Source: Arenicellales bacterium
Lineage (GTDB): Bacteria > Pseudomonadota > Gammaproteobacteria > BMS3Bbin11
Direction: 5' to 3'
Length of the DNA: 40,223 bases
NCBI GenBank assembly: GCA_029287855.1
Contig: JARFQI010000071.1
Coordinates: 1 to 40,223 of the forward strand
Shown in pieces: positions 9,161 through 18,020 of the stretch. Below the pieces are notes generated by a model that saw only the letters and a program-made list of their open reading frames with translations, was not told the DNA's origin and searched no databases. How positions within the stretch are numbered: position 1 is the first letter of the stretch; each line of letters begins with the position of its first letter. The translations under genes were made by a program, and so were the position numbers.

Positions 9161-10201
9161 ATGGACTTCGCTGACAAACTCCTAGAATGGTACGAACATC
9201 ATGGCCGCCACGATCTTCCATGGCAGGTACGTGGCGATCCTTATCCAGTCTGGATTTCCGAAATAATGTTACAGCAGACGCAGGTAACAACGGTGATTCC
9301 TTATTACGAACGTTTTATCAGTCAATTTCCATCCCTGCAGGACCTCGCTGCTGCAAATCTCGACCAGGTGTTACACCTGTGGAGCGGACTCGGCTATTAC
9401 GCACGTGCCAGGAACCTGCATAAGACCGCCAAAATCATTACAGAACAGTACAGCGGCAACTTTCCAGAGGAAATCTCTGAACTGGTTGCTCTACCGGGTA
9501 TCGGCACATCGACAGCAGGAGCAATACTTGCTCAGAGCCTGGGGCAACGCCATCCAATACTCGATGGCAACGTAAAACGCGTGCTGGCTCGCTATTATTG
9601 TATTGAAGGATGGCCCGGCCACCGTGAAACAGAAAAACGACTCTGGCAGCTGAGTGATCACAACACGCCATCTACAAAAATTACTGATTATACTCAGGCG
9701 ATAATGGATTTGGGTGCTACCATCTGCAAACGCGGTAACCCCGATTGTCCAAATTGCCCCGTCTCAGGTGATTGCCAGGCTTTTCTATTAGACAAAGTAA
9801 ATGCTTACCCACATAAACGAAGGAAAAAGACCTTACCAGTTAAAACCACGACTTTTCTGTTACTCAAAAACGAACAGGGCGAAGTTTACCTGACTCAAAG
9901 ACCGCCAACCGGGATTTGGGGAGGCCTTTGGTGTTTGCCCGAACAAAGCCAGAATTCAAAGAATAAATGGAATCTTGAACATCTGTCTGTTGATATCCTC
10001 ACTGGTGAAGCCTTACCCGTTATCCGCCACACCTTTAGTCACTATCATCTCGATTTCACCGTGATACCCGCATCAGTAGAGGGGGATCACTCCTCAGGAA
10101 TCATGGAGAGTACACCAACAGTCTGGTATAACCCTGCCCAACCGAGCCAACTTGGATTGGCCGCCCCGATTAAAAAAATTATCCACGCATCAGAGGTGTA
10201 G
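9161..10201 (+). CDS. mutY: A/G-specific adenine DNA glycosylase MutY
   Basis: MutY removes adenine mispaired with 8-oxoguanine or guanine. The 346-residue product has the catalytic Glu34 (SEIMLQQTQV), the helix-hairpin-helix LPGIGTSTAG (111-120), Asp135 in the HPILDGNVKR segment, and four cysteines spaced C189-X6-C196-X2-C199-X5-C205 for the [4Fe-4S] cluster. The C-terminal NUDIX-like 8-oxoG recognition domain starts near residue 225, with WGGLWCLPE. It is full length for the family. It is followed after one base by yggX, the usual gammaproteobacterial arrangement. The ATG has only a weak ribosome site. Confidence 0.96.
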   Translation: MDFADKLLEWYEHHGRHDLPWQVRGDPYPVWISEIMLQQTQVTTVIPYYERFISQFPSLQDLAAANLDQVLHLWSGLGYYARARNLHKTAKIITEQYSGNFPEEISELVALPGIGTSTAGAILAQSLGQRHPILDGNVKRVLARYYCIEGWPGHRETEKRLWQLSDHNTPSTKITDYTQAIMDLGATICKRGNPDCPNCPVSGDCQAFLLDKVNAYPHKRRKKTLPVKTTTFLLLKNEQGEVYLTQRPPTGIWGGLWCLPEQSQNSKNKWNLEHLSVDILTGEALPVIRHTFSHYHLDFTVIPASVEGDHSSGIMESTPTVWYNPAQPSQLGLAAPIKKIIHASEV

Positions 10202-10202
10202 T

Positions 10203-10475
10203 ATGACGAAAATGGTAAATTGTGTAGTTCTTGGCAAGGAAGCCGAAGGCCTTGAACGCAGCCCCTATCCAGGAGAACTCGGTGAGAGGATCCTGCAGAA
10301 TGTATCACAGGAAGGCTGGCAGAAATGGATGCAGCATCAGACCATACTGATTAACGAAAATCAGCTCGCGCTTTTCAAACCTGAAGCACGTAAATTCCTC
10401 GAGGAAGAGATGGAAAAATTCTTTTTCAAAGGCGGTTCACAGGTACCCGAAGGCTTTGTCGCTCCGACAAAATAA
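10203..10475 (+). CDS. yggX: Probable Fe(2+)-trafficking protein YggX
   Basis: This 90-residue cytoplasmic protein belongs to the YggX family, which protects iron-sulfur clusters and is thought to handle ferrous iron. Family landmarks are the single Cys near the N-terminus (NCVVLGKEAEGL), YPGELGERI, WMQHQTILINE, and the EEEMEKFFF helix. The start is placed at the ATG one base after the mutY stop, with AGAGGTG just upstream inside mutY. A further ATG at 10212 is possible. Coupling to mutY, whose product carries an iron-sulfur cluster, fits an oxidative-damage role. Confidence 0.95.
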   Translation: MTKMVNCVVLGKEAEGLERSPYPGELGERILQNVSQEGWQKWMQHQTILINENQLALFKPEARKFLEEEMEKFFFKGGSQVPEGFVAPTK

Positions 10476-10493
10476 AGACACTGAAAATCCCCT

Positions 10494-10522
10494 TTTACAA
10501 TCGACGCCAGCGCGCTTATAAT
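10494..10522 (+). promoter_or_regulatory. Sigma-70 promoter of tRNA-Phe
   Basis: TTTACA at 10494-10499 and a perfect TATAAT at 10517-10522 are separated by 17 bases. The sequence right after the -10 is GC-rich (TCCGCCC), the kind of discriminator seen in stringently controlled stable-RNA promoters. Transcription would begin about 12 bases before the mature tRNA. Confidence 0.8.
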
Positions 10523-10541
10523 TCCGCCCTCTTCTCGATGT

Positions 10542-10617
10542 GGCCAGGTAGCTCAGTCGGTAGAGCAGGGGATTGAAAATCCCCGTGTCGGCAGTTCGAT
10601 TCTGTCCCTGGCCACCA
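10542..10617 (+). tRNA. tRNA-Phe (anticodon GAA)
   Basis: Acceptor arms GGCCAGG and CCTGGCC pair perfectly. The anticodon arm GGGGA-TTGAAAA-TCCCC gives anticodon GAA. The D-arm has GCTCAGTCGGTAGAGC and the T-arm has GTTCGAT. The discriminator A is followed by an encoded CCA at 10615-10617. Confidence 0.98.
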
Positions 10618-10715
10618 TTTCTAATTCCTGTGCACATTCAGGAAAACACCGTAACACCACTTCTTTGCTTAACATTGAAGCGCCTAAGGACAACAATTTG
10701 GCGCGTTATGTCGTG

Positions 10716-10952
10716 ATGAATTCAATAATCAGCGATATATTGACTTCTACTCCCCACGACAGACCAAAAAAGATGAAAAACACGATTGAAGCCAACTTAC
10801 ATGCGGAAATTGATTTCTGGCGTTCATTGATAGAAGAATGGAAAAAAACACATAACGAGCCAGTCAATTCCAGAATTGAAGAAGCCCTGGCACTGGCGGA
10901 ATATAAGCTAAAGCAGCATCAAATGACGAACACAAACATGCGCCTTCATTAG
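10716..10952 (+). CDS. Small helical hypothetical protein
   Basis: I do not recognise this product. The open frame can begin at TTG 10665, ATG 10716 or ATG 10773, and none has a good ribosome site, so the start is uncertain. The most protein-like part is the C-terminal 50 residues: charged and helical, with two tryptophans (DFWRSLIEEWKK) followed by RIEEALALAEYKLKQ. No signal peptide or membrane segment is visible. It follows tRNA-Phe on the same strand and could be read from that transcript. It may be a real small gene or a chance frame. Confidence 0.42.
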   Translation: MNSIISDILTSTPHDRPKKMKNTIEANLHAEIDFWRSLIEEWKKTHNEPVNSRIEEALALAEYKLKQHQMTNTNMRLH

Positions 10953-11090
10953 ATATTAACACTCTTCTAATTAGCTAGCTGTTTGACGATTCGAAAAGCC
11001 GCACGAAGATACGAAGTCTGATTCTTTCTTCATTTTCCCGATAGACACACTATTCGGATTACCCATGGACCTGCCGCATCAAGACCAGAA

Positions 11091-11357
11091 TCACTGTTCC
11101 ATTTCAAAAGTACGGTTTGCACCTGTATCAATGTCATAGAGTTCTATCTGTACTGTTTTACCAAACCCATAGACAGAGGTAACCTCTGCTGTACGGTATT
11201 CTTCTTTGCTGTAATCGTAGTAGGTAATTTCTTTCCCCGGGGTAGCCAAGCTGCGGCTACTGAGCATGATATTTGTGCCCTGTTCAGTGTCCTGACCAAC
11301 CCATGCGAACACAAGCGTTGGCAAAAGTAATAAAATTAAAAACGAAAATACTCTCAT
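11091..11357 (-). CDS. Small secreted protein, DUF5334-like
   Basis: The 88-residue product has a clean signal peptide (about residues 1-18, ending LVFA) and a mature part of about 70 residues starting WVGQDTEQG. Repeated YDY/YDIDTG motifs (YYDYSKEEYRTAEV, ELYDIDTGANRTFEME) give two similar short strands. From memory this matches the DUF5334 pattern (export signal, W-x-G-x-D-x-x-x-G, then D-Y repeats); the assignment was not tested. It should be periplasmic with unknown function. AGAGGGTATAACA before the ATG gives a good ribosome site. Confidence 0.72.
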   Translation of the reverse strand: MRVFSFLILLLLPTLVFAWVGQDTEQGTNIMLSSRSLATPGKEITYYDYSKEEYRTAEVTSVYGFGKTVQIELYDIDTGANRTFEMEQ

Positions 11358-11654
11358 TGTTATACCCTCTATTAGTGACAGCAGGATGACTGTTTACTGA
11401 ATTATTATTGTTTTTGATTTGCTTATCTGCCGTTAATTTAAATGTAGCAAGTATCTAGTGTTTTACAATGACATTAATTATATTTTCATAAATAATTTAC
11501 ATATATCTCATTTAAATCAGAAGGTTGCGATATTTATTTTTCTTATTAAGAGCTTCATTTTATTTCAGTTTCGGGGTAAACGCAGTCATATAATTGTCTT
11601 TTCATTATCCACAATCAGCTATGAATATTATCTAAAATTTTTCGATTCGCCTGT
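11358..11654. other. AT-rich spacer, 297 bases
   Basis: This region lies between the start of the DUF5334-like gene and the end of pgl, both on the minus strand. It is strongly AT-rich. No gene or RNA is visible; it should contain the promoter of the DUF5334-like gene. Confidence 0.4.
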
Positions 11655-12335
11655 TTAATCGGATTTACCGGGCAGCGCCTGTCTATCGATTACCACTTCT
11701 GAATTACCAATGGAATTCATCATAGCCACTGGCAGTAGTTCACCCTGTTGCCAGCGGGATACCGCAACGGCCTTATCCTTCCCTGTAATGAGGAATAATA
11801 GCTGTCGACATTGTCCCAAAATTTCCGCACTTAGACTGACTCTCTGTGCTGGCAACTTTGGTGCATCAAAAATGGGCAGGACTGTTTTTCCTGATATGTG
11901 GGCCTGGCCCGGAAACAAACTCGCCGTATGGCCATCTTCTCCCATACCTAGCAACACCATATCGAAGGGCGGAACGCCTTCAAGCAATGCAGCATATTGC
12001 TTTGCTGCTTTTGCAGGTCCTGCTTCTGCCGGTATCACGTGTATCTGTGATGCAGGTATGCCTACCTTGCTAAACAGTGTTTTATCTGCCATAAAACTAT
12101 TGCGGTCTGGATGATCTATCGGCAGGCAACGCTCGTCACCAAACCAGACATGCCAATGCTCCCAGTCACAGCTAGCCATTGCCAGCAATGCGTAGGTCCT
12201 CGCTGGTGTATTACCACCAGCGAGAACGATATGAAATTCACCCCGTGCTGCAATCGCCAGCTTCGATGCCTGCACGATACGATCACGAGCAGTACTTGCT
12301 ACTGCATCAGGATTTTCCAGTACAGTCCATTTCAT
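11655..12335 (-). CDS. pgl: 6-phosphogluconolactonase (DevB/SOL type)
   Basis: This enzyme hydrolyses 6-phosphogluconolactone to 6-phosphogluconate, between the Zwf and Gnd steps of the oxidative pentose phosphate pathway. The product is about 226 residues, normal for bacterial DevB-type enzymes. Family motifs are VLAGGNTPARTYALL, HVWFGDERCLP (with Asp and Arg for substrate binding), and LLGMGEDGHTASLFPG. The start is set at an ATG; a TTG two codons earlier (12341) is equally open. It is read divergently from the CMD/Rieske gene and is separated from gnd-zwf by about 1.5 kb, so it is not in one operon with them. Confidence 0.92.
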   Translation of the reverse strand: MKWTVLENPDAVASTARDRIVQASKLAIAARGEFHIVLAGGNTPARTYALLAMASCDWEHWHVWFGDERCLPIDHPDRNSFMADKTLFSKVGIPASQIHVIPAEAGPAKAAKQYAALLEGVPPFDMVLLGMGEDGHTASLFPGQAHISGKTVLPIFDAPKLPAQRVSLSAEILGQCRQLLFLITGKDKAVAVSRWQQGELLPVAMMNSIGNSEVVIDRQALPGKSD

Positions 12336-12502
12336 ACTCAATATTGCAACCCGATTTAATTAATTGCCATTTACCATGTAATCATTGCACAAATACATAA
12401 ACATCTGCGTACCAATCTATTAAAATACCCTATATCTTTTAAATACGGTAGACGGGACTCCCTTGATCACCTCTACTGTTTTCATATAACCCGGAGATAC
12501 TA

Positions 12503-13129
12503 ATGAGTGATGCTCTAAATTACCTGATTGCTGCCCGTCCTGATGCAGTTCTGCCCTACTTCAAGATGCTTAAAGAGGCGGGAAAACATCTCGATACCCG
12601 TACACGTGACCTGATCTCGGTAATAACCAAGGTTGACGCACAGACTGAAGGCGGCTTTCGCCAGTACCTGACACGTGCGTTGCGTAACGGTGCCAGCGCC
12701 AATGAAATCCTAGATGCCCTGTTCATGGCATTTCCTACCCTAGGTTTTGCCAAGATTGTCTGGGCAACAGAAATACTGCTGGACATGGATATACCGGAGT
12801 TTCATCCTGATAACCTGGATGCTGTTCCGGAATGGCATTCGATCGGGCCTGTTGATGAGTTTGCTTCCGGCGAAATCAGCTACCGTGAATGTGGTGGCCG
12901 CAACCTGTATATATATCGAGACGGTGATGAGTTCCGTGTTTACGACAGCCGCTGTCCGCACCAGGTGACTAACATACCGCATCTGGCACTGGATGGCACA
13001 AAATTGACCTGTCCCAAACACCATTGGGTGTTTGAAGTCACCACCGGTGAATGCACAGACGTCGGTAATCGTCCTCTAAACGAATTCAAACACGAAATCA
13101 AAGACGGCGAGTTGAAGGTTTTCTGGTAA
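12503..13129 (+). CDS. CMD-like domain fused to a Rieske [2Fe-2S] domain
   Basis: The 208-residue protein has two parts. Residues 10-90 look like the all-helical carboxymuconolactone decarboxylase (AhpD-like) fold (RTRDLISVITKV, then ALRNGASANEILDALFMAF), but without the CXXC redox pair of AhpD. Residues 110-208 form a complete Rieske-type ferredoxin domain with ligands C151-P-H153 and C170-P-K-H173. Rieske ferredoxins of this kind pass electrons to oxygenases; the helical part may bind a partner or substrate. No oxygenase gene is adjacent, so the partner is unknown. CCCGGAG upstream is a usable ribosome site. It is read divergently from pgl and converges on the HdeD-like gene. Confidence 0.82.
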   Translation: MSDALNYLIAARPDAVLPYFKMLKEAGKHLDTRTRDLISVITKVDAQTEGGFRQYLTRALRNGASANEILDALFMAFPTLGFAKIVWATEILLDMDIPEFHPDNLDAVPEWHSIGPVDEFASGEISYRECGGRNLYIYRDGDEFRVYDSRCPHQVTNIPHLALDGTKLTCPKHHWVFEVTTGECTDVGNRPLNEFKHEIKDGELKVFW

Positions 13130-13146
13130 ATAAATATCAGAAACGA

Positions 13147-13208
13147 GACTAAGGATAAAGGAAGAATGGAAACACAAATCTAAGTCTTTTTGTCTTTAGT
13201 CCTTAGTC
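13147..13208. repeat. Inverted repeat between convergent genes
   Basis: GACTAAGGATAAAG (13147-13160) and CTTTAGTCCTTAGTC (13194-13208) are reverse complements apart from one extra base, separated by 33 bases. They lie between the ends of the CMD/Rieske gene and the HdeD-like gene. A role in ending or stabilising both transcripts is plausible, but there is no flanking T-run of a classic intrinsic terminator. Confidence 0.6.
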
Positions 13209-13219
13209 GAAGATTTCCC

Positions 13220-13783
13220 CTAGAGCTGGTTGTCACCGCTACGTCGATTTTTCGCAGCCAGCGCTAGCATAATCATTCCCCAGCCATTGAAAATCAGTTC
13301 AATGGCTACAAACATGCCGATCACCCATAAACCGGACTCCGGCCAGTTATTCAAAATCATAATGCCAAGAACAATAGCTGCAATACCGCTGATCAGGGTC
13401 CATATCCACCCGGCTACCCCCTTAAGTTGAAAGGCCATAATAATCCGCACTATACCTACTGCAATTAAAGCCCATGCAATAAACAGTGTCAGCGTTGTCG
13501 ATGCAAGCAGCGGATTCTTCACCATGATGAAACCAACAGCGACATAAAGCAGGGCAATAAGTATCTTCCCTATAAGTGACCAGCCTTTAAACCGGAATGC
13601 ATCGACGAGTTGAAAGCCACCGCCAATTAAGATCAAAAATCCGAAGAATGTTACTGTCGTCAGAGTCAGGGCAAACGTTGCCCCGATACCTATCGTCCCG
13701 AGGATTACCATCAAAATACCAATAGCAAGTATCCAGCCCCATTTCTTGCCAATTTCGTTCATTGCCACTGTTTCTAAACTCAT
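13220..13783 (-). CDS. HdeD family (DUF308) inner-membrane protein
   Basis: The 187-residue product has six predicted membrane helices arranged as repeated pairs, each with small-residue motifs such as LGTIGIGATFAL and AIVLGIMIL. Both length and pattern match HdeD, the acid-resistance membrane protein of enterics and its many homologues of unknown role. A family-typical charged linker (DAFRFKGW) follows helix 2. The ATG has AGGGAG upstream. It lies 70 bases downstream of zwf on the same strand and may be cotranscribed with gnd-zwf. A function in this organism cannot be stated. Confidence 0.88.
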   Translation of the reverse strand: MSLETVAMNEIGKKWGWILAIGILMVILGTIGIGATFALTLTTVTFFGFLILIGGGFQLVDAFRFKGWSLIGKILIALLYVAVGFIMVKNPLLASTTLTLFIAWALIAVGIVRIIMAFQLKGVAGWIWTLISGIAAIVLGIMILNNWPESGLWVIGMFVAIELIFNGWGMIMLALAAKNRRSGDNQL

Positions 13784-13853
13784 TATGTAGCTCCCTGTAT
13801 TTTATTGAATCATGTAAGCTACTATTAGCAGCCACATGATATTTTGAACTTCA

Positions 13854-15356
13854 TTATGACACCGGGTCCATAGTTTGTCGCCATTGTGTAGCAGTCTTAT
13901 CAAAGATGGCCCTGCTCTCTGGTGGCCCCCAGCTTCCAGCTGAATATTTATCCACTGGTGTATCTTCCTTTGACCAGGCATCAATCACAGGGTCAACCAC
14001 TCTCCAGGCGTATTCAACTTCATCGTTGCGAAGAAAAAGAGATCTATCGCCACGCAGCACATCAAGCAATAAATCTTCGTAAGCATCAACACGCGCATCA
14101 CCCTCATCCAGTAATGAAGCATTGAGGCTAATCTGGCGAATCTGCATCTCCAACCCCGGCTCTTTGACCGTTACTTCCATACGCACACAATTACTGGGCT
14201 GGATACCCAGCACTAACCAGTTTGGTTTCATACCGTTCCTGCTCACATCTCGAAATAACTGCTGTGGCGGATGCCGGAAACAGATAGAAATCATCGACTG
14301 GCGCTGTGCCATACGCTTGCCGGTACGCAGGTAGAAAGGCACTCCTCTCCATCGCCAGTTATCGATATATAGCTTCAATGCGGCAAAAGTTTCCGTAGTA
14401 CTGTTAGCAGGAACATCCTGCTCTTCAAGGTAGCCTATGACTTCTTCATTACCAATGACACCCGCTGTATACTGCGCGCGATATGCCCGCGTTTGAAAAT
14501 CCTCTTTGGTAATCGGGCGAATAGATTTCAACACCTTGACCTTCTCATCACGCAGATCTTCTGCATCCATTGTTGCCGGGGGTTCCATAGCAACCAGTGT
14601 CAATAATTGAAGCAAATGGCTCTGTATCATGTCGCGCATAGCGCCACTACTATCGTAATACGCGGCTCGTGTACCTACACCCGCTGTTTCCGAGTGCGTA
14701 ATCTGCACATGATCAATGTAATTGCGGTTCCATAACGGCTCAAGCATGGTGTTGGCAAAGCGAAACACATTTACATTTTGTACCGTACCTTTACCGAGGT
14801 AATGATCAATACGATAGATCTGGTGTTCAGTTAAATATCGGCTAATACTGGCCTGCAGGACTCGTGCACTACTCAAATCGTAGCCAAAAGGCTTTTCAAT
14901 AACTACACGGCGCCAGTTTTCTGTCTCCTGTAATAGATCACACTCACCTAGCCCCTCGATTACCAGGCCGAATTCCGCTGGCCTGATCGCCATGTAGAAA
15001 GCGATATTCGAAGAAAGTCTTGCAGATGATATCTCTGACTCCAGGTAATTCTTCAATGATGACCATATATCCGGCTCACTGTAATCTACTTTGAAGTAAT
15101 CCAGGCGGAGCGCAAACCGTTTAAATACATCCGCATCGAAACGTTCTCCTGCACTTGATTCAACCCAGTTTTGTACTTCAGCAATACATTTAGCCTTATT
15201 CCAGTCACGTCGGCCGGTCGCCAGTATTTTTGTCTCAGGATGTAACTGGCCAGCCTTGTCCAGCAGGTACAATGCCGGCATTAACTTAATCTTTGAAAGA
15301 TTACCCGTGGCACCAAATATCACCAGTGTTGCCTGCTCGCGCTTAGTCGAACTCAT
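13854..15356 (-). CDS. zwf: Glucose-6-phosphate 1-dehydrogenase
   Basis: This enzyme oxidises glucose 6-phosphate to 6-phosphogluconolactone with NAD(P)+, the first oxidative pentose phosphate step. The 500-residue length is typical. The N-terminal dinucleotide fold has GATGNLSKIKLMPALY (a variant of GASGDLA). The active-site motif RIDHYLGKGTVQN contains the catalytic His and substrate Lys, and EKPFGYDL matches the family coenzyme/substrate segment. It starts 3 bases after the gnd stop, so gnd-zwf are translationally close and presumably one operon. Confidence 0.97.
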   Translation of the reverse strand: MSSTKREQATLVIFGATGNLSKIKLMPALYLLDKAGQLHPETKILATGRRDWNKAKCIAEVQNWVESSAGERFDADVFKRFALRLDYFKVDYSEPDIWSSLKNYLESEISSARLSSNIAFYMAIRPAEFGLVIEGLGECDLLQETENWRRVVIEKPFGYDLSSARVLQASISRYLTEHQIYRIDHYLGKGTVQNVNVFRFANTMLEPLWNRNYIDHVQITHSETAGVGTRAAYYDSSGAMRDMIQSHLLQLLTLVAMEPPATMDAEDLRDEKVKVLKSIRPITKEDFQTRAYRAQYTAGVIGNEEVIGYLEEQDVPANSTTETFAALKLYIDNWRWRGVPFYLRTGKRMAQRQSMISICFRHPPQQLFRDVSRNGMKPNWLVLGIQPSNCVRMEVTVKEPGLEMQIRQISLNASLLDEGDARVDAYEDLLLDVLRGDRSLFLRNDEVEYAWRVVDPVIDAWSKEDTPVDKYSAGSWGPPESRAIFDKTATQWRQTMDPVS

Positions 15357-15359
15357 TCA

Positions 15360-16808
15360 TCAAACCTCATATCGGCCGGACGATACATCACCCCCCTCAC
15401 CGGTCCAGTCAGTATGAAAAAATTCTCCGCGTGGGCGATCTATACGCTCATATGTGTGGGCACCGAAATAGTCCCGCTGTGCCTGTATCAGGTTGGCAGG
15501 TAAGTGACCACGTCGATAACCGTCAAAAAAAGCAAGTGCCGATGACATCGCAGGCAAAGGAATGGACAGTTCGATCCCCAACTTTACGGCTTCTCTCCAA
15601 CCCGCTTCAGATATTTTAATTTCACTTATAAAGAACTTATCGAGCAACAGGTTTTCAAGATTTTCATTTTCATCATAGGCCTGCCTGATATTGCCGAGAA
15701 AACGACTTCGAATGATACATCCTCCCCGCCACATCAAGGCAATATCACCAAAATTCAATCGCCATCCATATTCAATTGCAGCATCTCGCATCAACATATA
15801 GCCCTGGGCATAGGAAATAATCTTCGATGCGTAGAGTGCATCATGGATAAACTGGATCACCTGTTCCCTGTCGCCATCAAAAATGGCATGTGAACTCGAA
15901 AGCAGAGTATCTGCACGCACACGTTCATCCTTGATTGCGGATAAACAACGTGCAAACACTGCTTCACCAATCAAAGTCAACGGTACACCGAGCTGCAGTG
16001 CACTGATGCCGGCCCATTTCCCCGTGCCTTTCTGTCCTGCCGCATCAAGGATGCTGTCAAGCAGAGGCTTACCTTCGTCATCTCGAAAAGCAAGAATATT
16101 TGCGGTGATTTCTATCAGATATGAATCCAGTACCCCTTCATTCCATGCTGCAAAGGTTTTCTGGATTTCGTCTACAGTCATACCAAGTCCTGATCGCATC
16201 AGGTGGTAGGCTTCAGCAATTAATTGCATATCGCCATATTCGATTCCATTATGAACCATTTTCACATAGTGGCCGGAACCTGCCGGCCCCACCCACTGAC
16301 AGCAAGGTTCACCATCAACTTTTGCTGAAATGGCCTGCAATACCTCTTTGACTGCTGGCCAGGCGCTTTCATCGCCACCTGGCATAATAGAAGGTCCATG
16401 CCGCGCGCCTTCTTCTCCGCCGGAGATACCTGCACCAATAAAATGAATTCCCTCTTTTAACAGTTCCTGATATCGACGATTGCTATCAGTAAAGCGGGAG
16501 TTACCGCCATCAATAAGAACGTCTCCCTTGTCCAATAGTGGTAAAAGGCGGCCAATCAAATCGTCTACCGGTTTGCCGGCACGAATCATCATAATGATCT
16601 TACGCGGAGCTTCCAGAGACGAAACAAAGCCCTCGAGAGAGCCATGGCCGGTAATATCTGAAGAATCTGCCGGTCCTTCTAAAAAATCTACAAGTTTGCT
16701 TGCCGTGCGATTATGTACCGACACTTTATAGCCGTGATCGTGTAAATTTAGTGCAAGATTCTGCCCCATTACGGCAAGACCAATTAGTCCAATATCTGCT
16801 TGTGGCAT
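15360..16808 (-). CDS. gnd: 6-phosphogluconate dehydrogenase, decarboxylating
   Basis: This enzyme converts 6-phosphogluconate to ribulose 5-phosphate and CO2, normally with NADP+. At 482 residues it is the long, E. coli-like form. Visible motifs are the nucleotide-binding GLAVMGQNLALN, the substrate loop ISGGEEGARHGPSIMPGG, and the signature GSGHYVKMVHNGIEYGDMQ with the catalytic Lys. The C-terminal region has RGGCIIRSRFL and the tail with FHTDWTG. An ideal ribosome site (AGGAGG, 7 bases before the ATG) marks the start. It is first in the gnd-zwf pair and divergent from the propeller gene. Confidence 0.97.
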   Translation of the reverse strand: MPQADIGLIGLAVMGQNLALNLHDHGYKVSVHNRTASKLVDFLEGPADSSDITGHGSLEGFVSSLEAPRKIIMMIRAGKPVDDLIGRLLPLLDKGDVLIDGGNSRFTDSNRRYQELLKEGIHFIGAGISGGEEGARHGPSIMPGGDESAWPAVKEVLQAISAKVDGEPCCQWVGPAGSGHYVKMVHNGIEYGDMQLIAEAYHLMRSGLGMTVDEIQKTFAAWNEGVLDSYLIEITANILAFRDDEGKPLLDSILDAAGQKGTGKWAGISALQLGVPLTLIGEAVFARCLSAIKDERVRADTLLSSSHAIFDGDREQVIQFIHDALYASKIISYAQGYMLMRDAAIEYGWRLNFGDIALMWRGGCIIRSRFLGNIRQAYDENENLENLLLDKFFISEIKISEAGWREAVKLGIELSIPLPAMSSALAFFDGYRRGHLPANLIQAQRDYFGAHTYERIDRPRGEFFHTDWTGEGGDVSSGRYEV

Positions 16809-17039
16809 TCCAATCCTCCTGTTACAAGTTCATCTATGGCAACTATTTATACTAGATATTGCCAGTGTTTTAGTTCAAACATGAGAACAATGTTAAAATC
16901 TAACATGATCCATCGCGTGACGGCTTAAATCCGAAAAAAAATTTGTTTGAAACCATAGCGCCGGTTATTGAATGTGTGAGATTATTTCATTATTAAATAC
17001 TGATATACACTTCAGTCGGACTAAACATGGGCTTCTAAG

Positions 17040-18020
17040 ATGAAAAATATTAATACAGCTACTCTATTTCTTATTACGTTATTAGTTTCTTCTACTAGCT
17101 GGGCAGTTGCACCACCGCTCGGTGAATGGGAACTATTATTTGAGAATGATGACGGCCGCGCTGTTGCTCTTGATGTTTATCATGAAACGCCTGTCATTAT
17201 AGATGTAAAAGGCCACATGTATTTTGTGAATAAAGAAATAGGTGAAGAACCCAGCGGTGAATGGTTTAGCGAAGTCTACGAAAGCTGGCAAAGGGTCCCT
17301 GGCGGTGGTGAAGCTATGGATATCAGCATAGACGGTGACGGAGTGCCCTGGGTTGTCGGTATAAACAGCCATAAAGTTTATCACCTGGATGGCCCGATAG
17401 AAGGTGACCTTTCTGCGAATTCACATCATGGCTGGATCGAGCATCCTGGCAACGCCAAAGCAAGACGCATATCAGTTTCAAAGACCAATGGAACACCTTA
17501 TATCATTGGTGCGTTTAGTGGCATAGTCTTCAAGGGAACTGGCACTGGATGGACCGCACTATCTGCCACACTCCTTGATAGTCAGGGACAAAACTTGAAC
17601 ACACCTTTAAATGCGATAGACCTTTTTGCAGAATCCTACAATGCCGGTGATAGTGAGAACCCGGATTTGCGAGACCTTGTCTTTGCGATTAACCAGGATA
17701 AAAGAGTCTTTCTATTTGTCCCTGAACAGGATGCATGGCTGGAGTTGCCCGGTGATGCCAGGGCCGTGTCAGTCGTTTCCTCCGGAAAACTGGTTTATAT
17801 AATAGGTGAAGATGCCAAATTTTACGGCCTTGATCTAACTACCGATAAAACATGGACACCTGCCGGACCAGGAACAGGCAAGGACCTCGCCTTCAGCCAG
17901 ATTGATACTTTCCAGCCATTCGTTAGCCAGAACGGCAATATAGCGCCTTCTTCGAGCCATCGCCATGTCTGGACCATAGGTGAAAAAGGTCAGGTATACA
18001 GAGCATTTGTCGCCTACTAG
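17040..18020 (+). CDS. Secreted beta-propeller protein with tectonin-like repeats
   Basis: The 326-residue product starts with a signal peptide of about 22 residues (cut after SWA) and should be periplasmic or extracellular. The mature part consists of about six similar blades of 40-45 residues. Each has an A-x-D/x-I-S strand, a short D-G-x-P turn, and a closing W-V-V-G or Y-I-I-G strand, for example MDISIDGDGVPWVVG, RISVSKTNGTPYIIG and AVSVVSSGKLVYIIG. This is the pattern of tectonin/TECPR beta-propellers, which often bind sugars or surfaces. No catalytic residues can be assigned. The gene stands alone, divergent from gnd. Confidence 0.75.
   Translation: MKNINTATLFLITLLVSSTSWAVAPPLGEWELLFENDDGRAVALDVYHETPVIIDVKGHMYFVNKEIGEEPSGEWFSEVYESWQRVPGGGEAMDISIDGDGVPWVVGINSHKVYHLDGPIEGDLSANSHHGWIEHPGNAKARRISVSKTNGTPYIIGAFSGIVFKGTGTGWTALSATLLDSQGQNLNTPLNAIDLFAESYNAGDSENPDLRDLVFAINQDKRVFLFVPEQDAWLELPGDARAVSVVSSGKLVYIIGEDAKFYGLDLTTDKTWTPAGPGTGKDLAFSQIDTFQPFVSQNGNIAPSSSHRHVWTIGEKGQVYRAFVAY

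Noticed and set aside
11458-11658. 66-codon frame in the AT-rich spacer
   Set aside because: Composition is that of random AT-rich DNA (Ile, Phe, Asn, Tyr) and no start signals are present.
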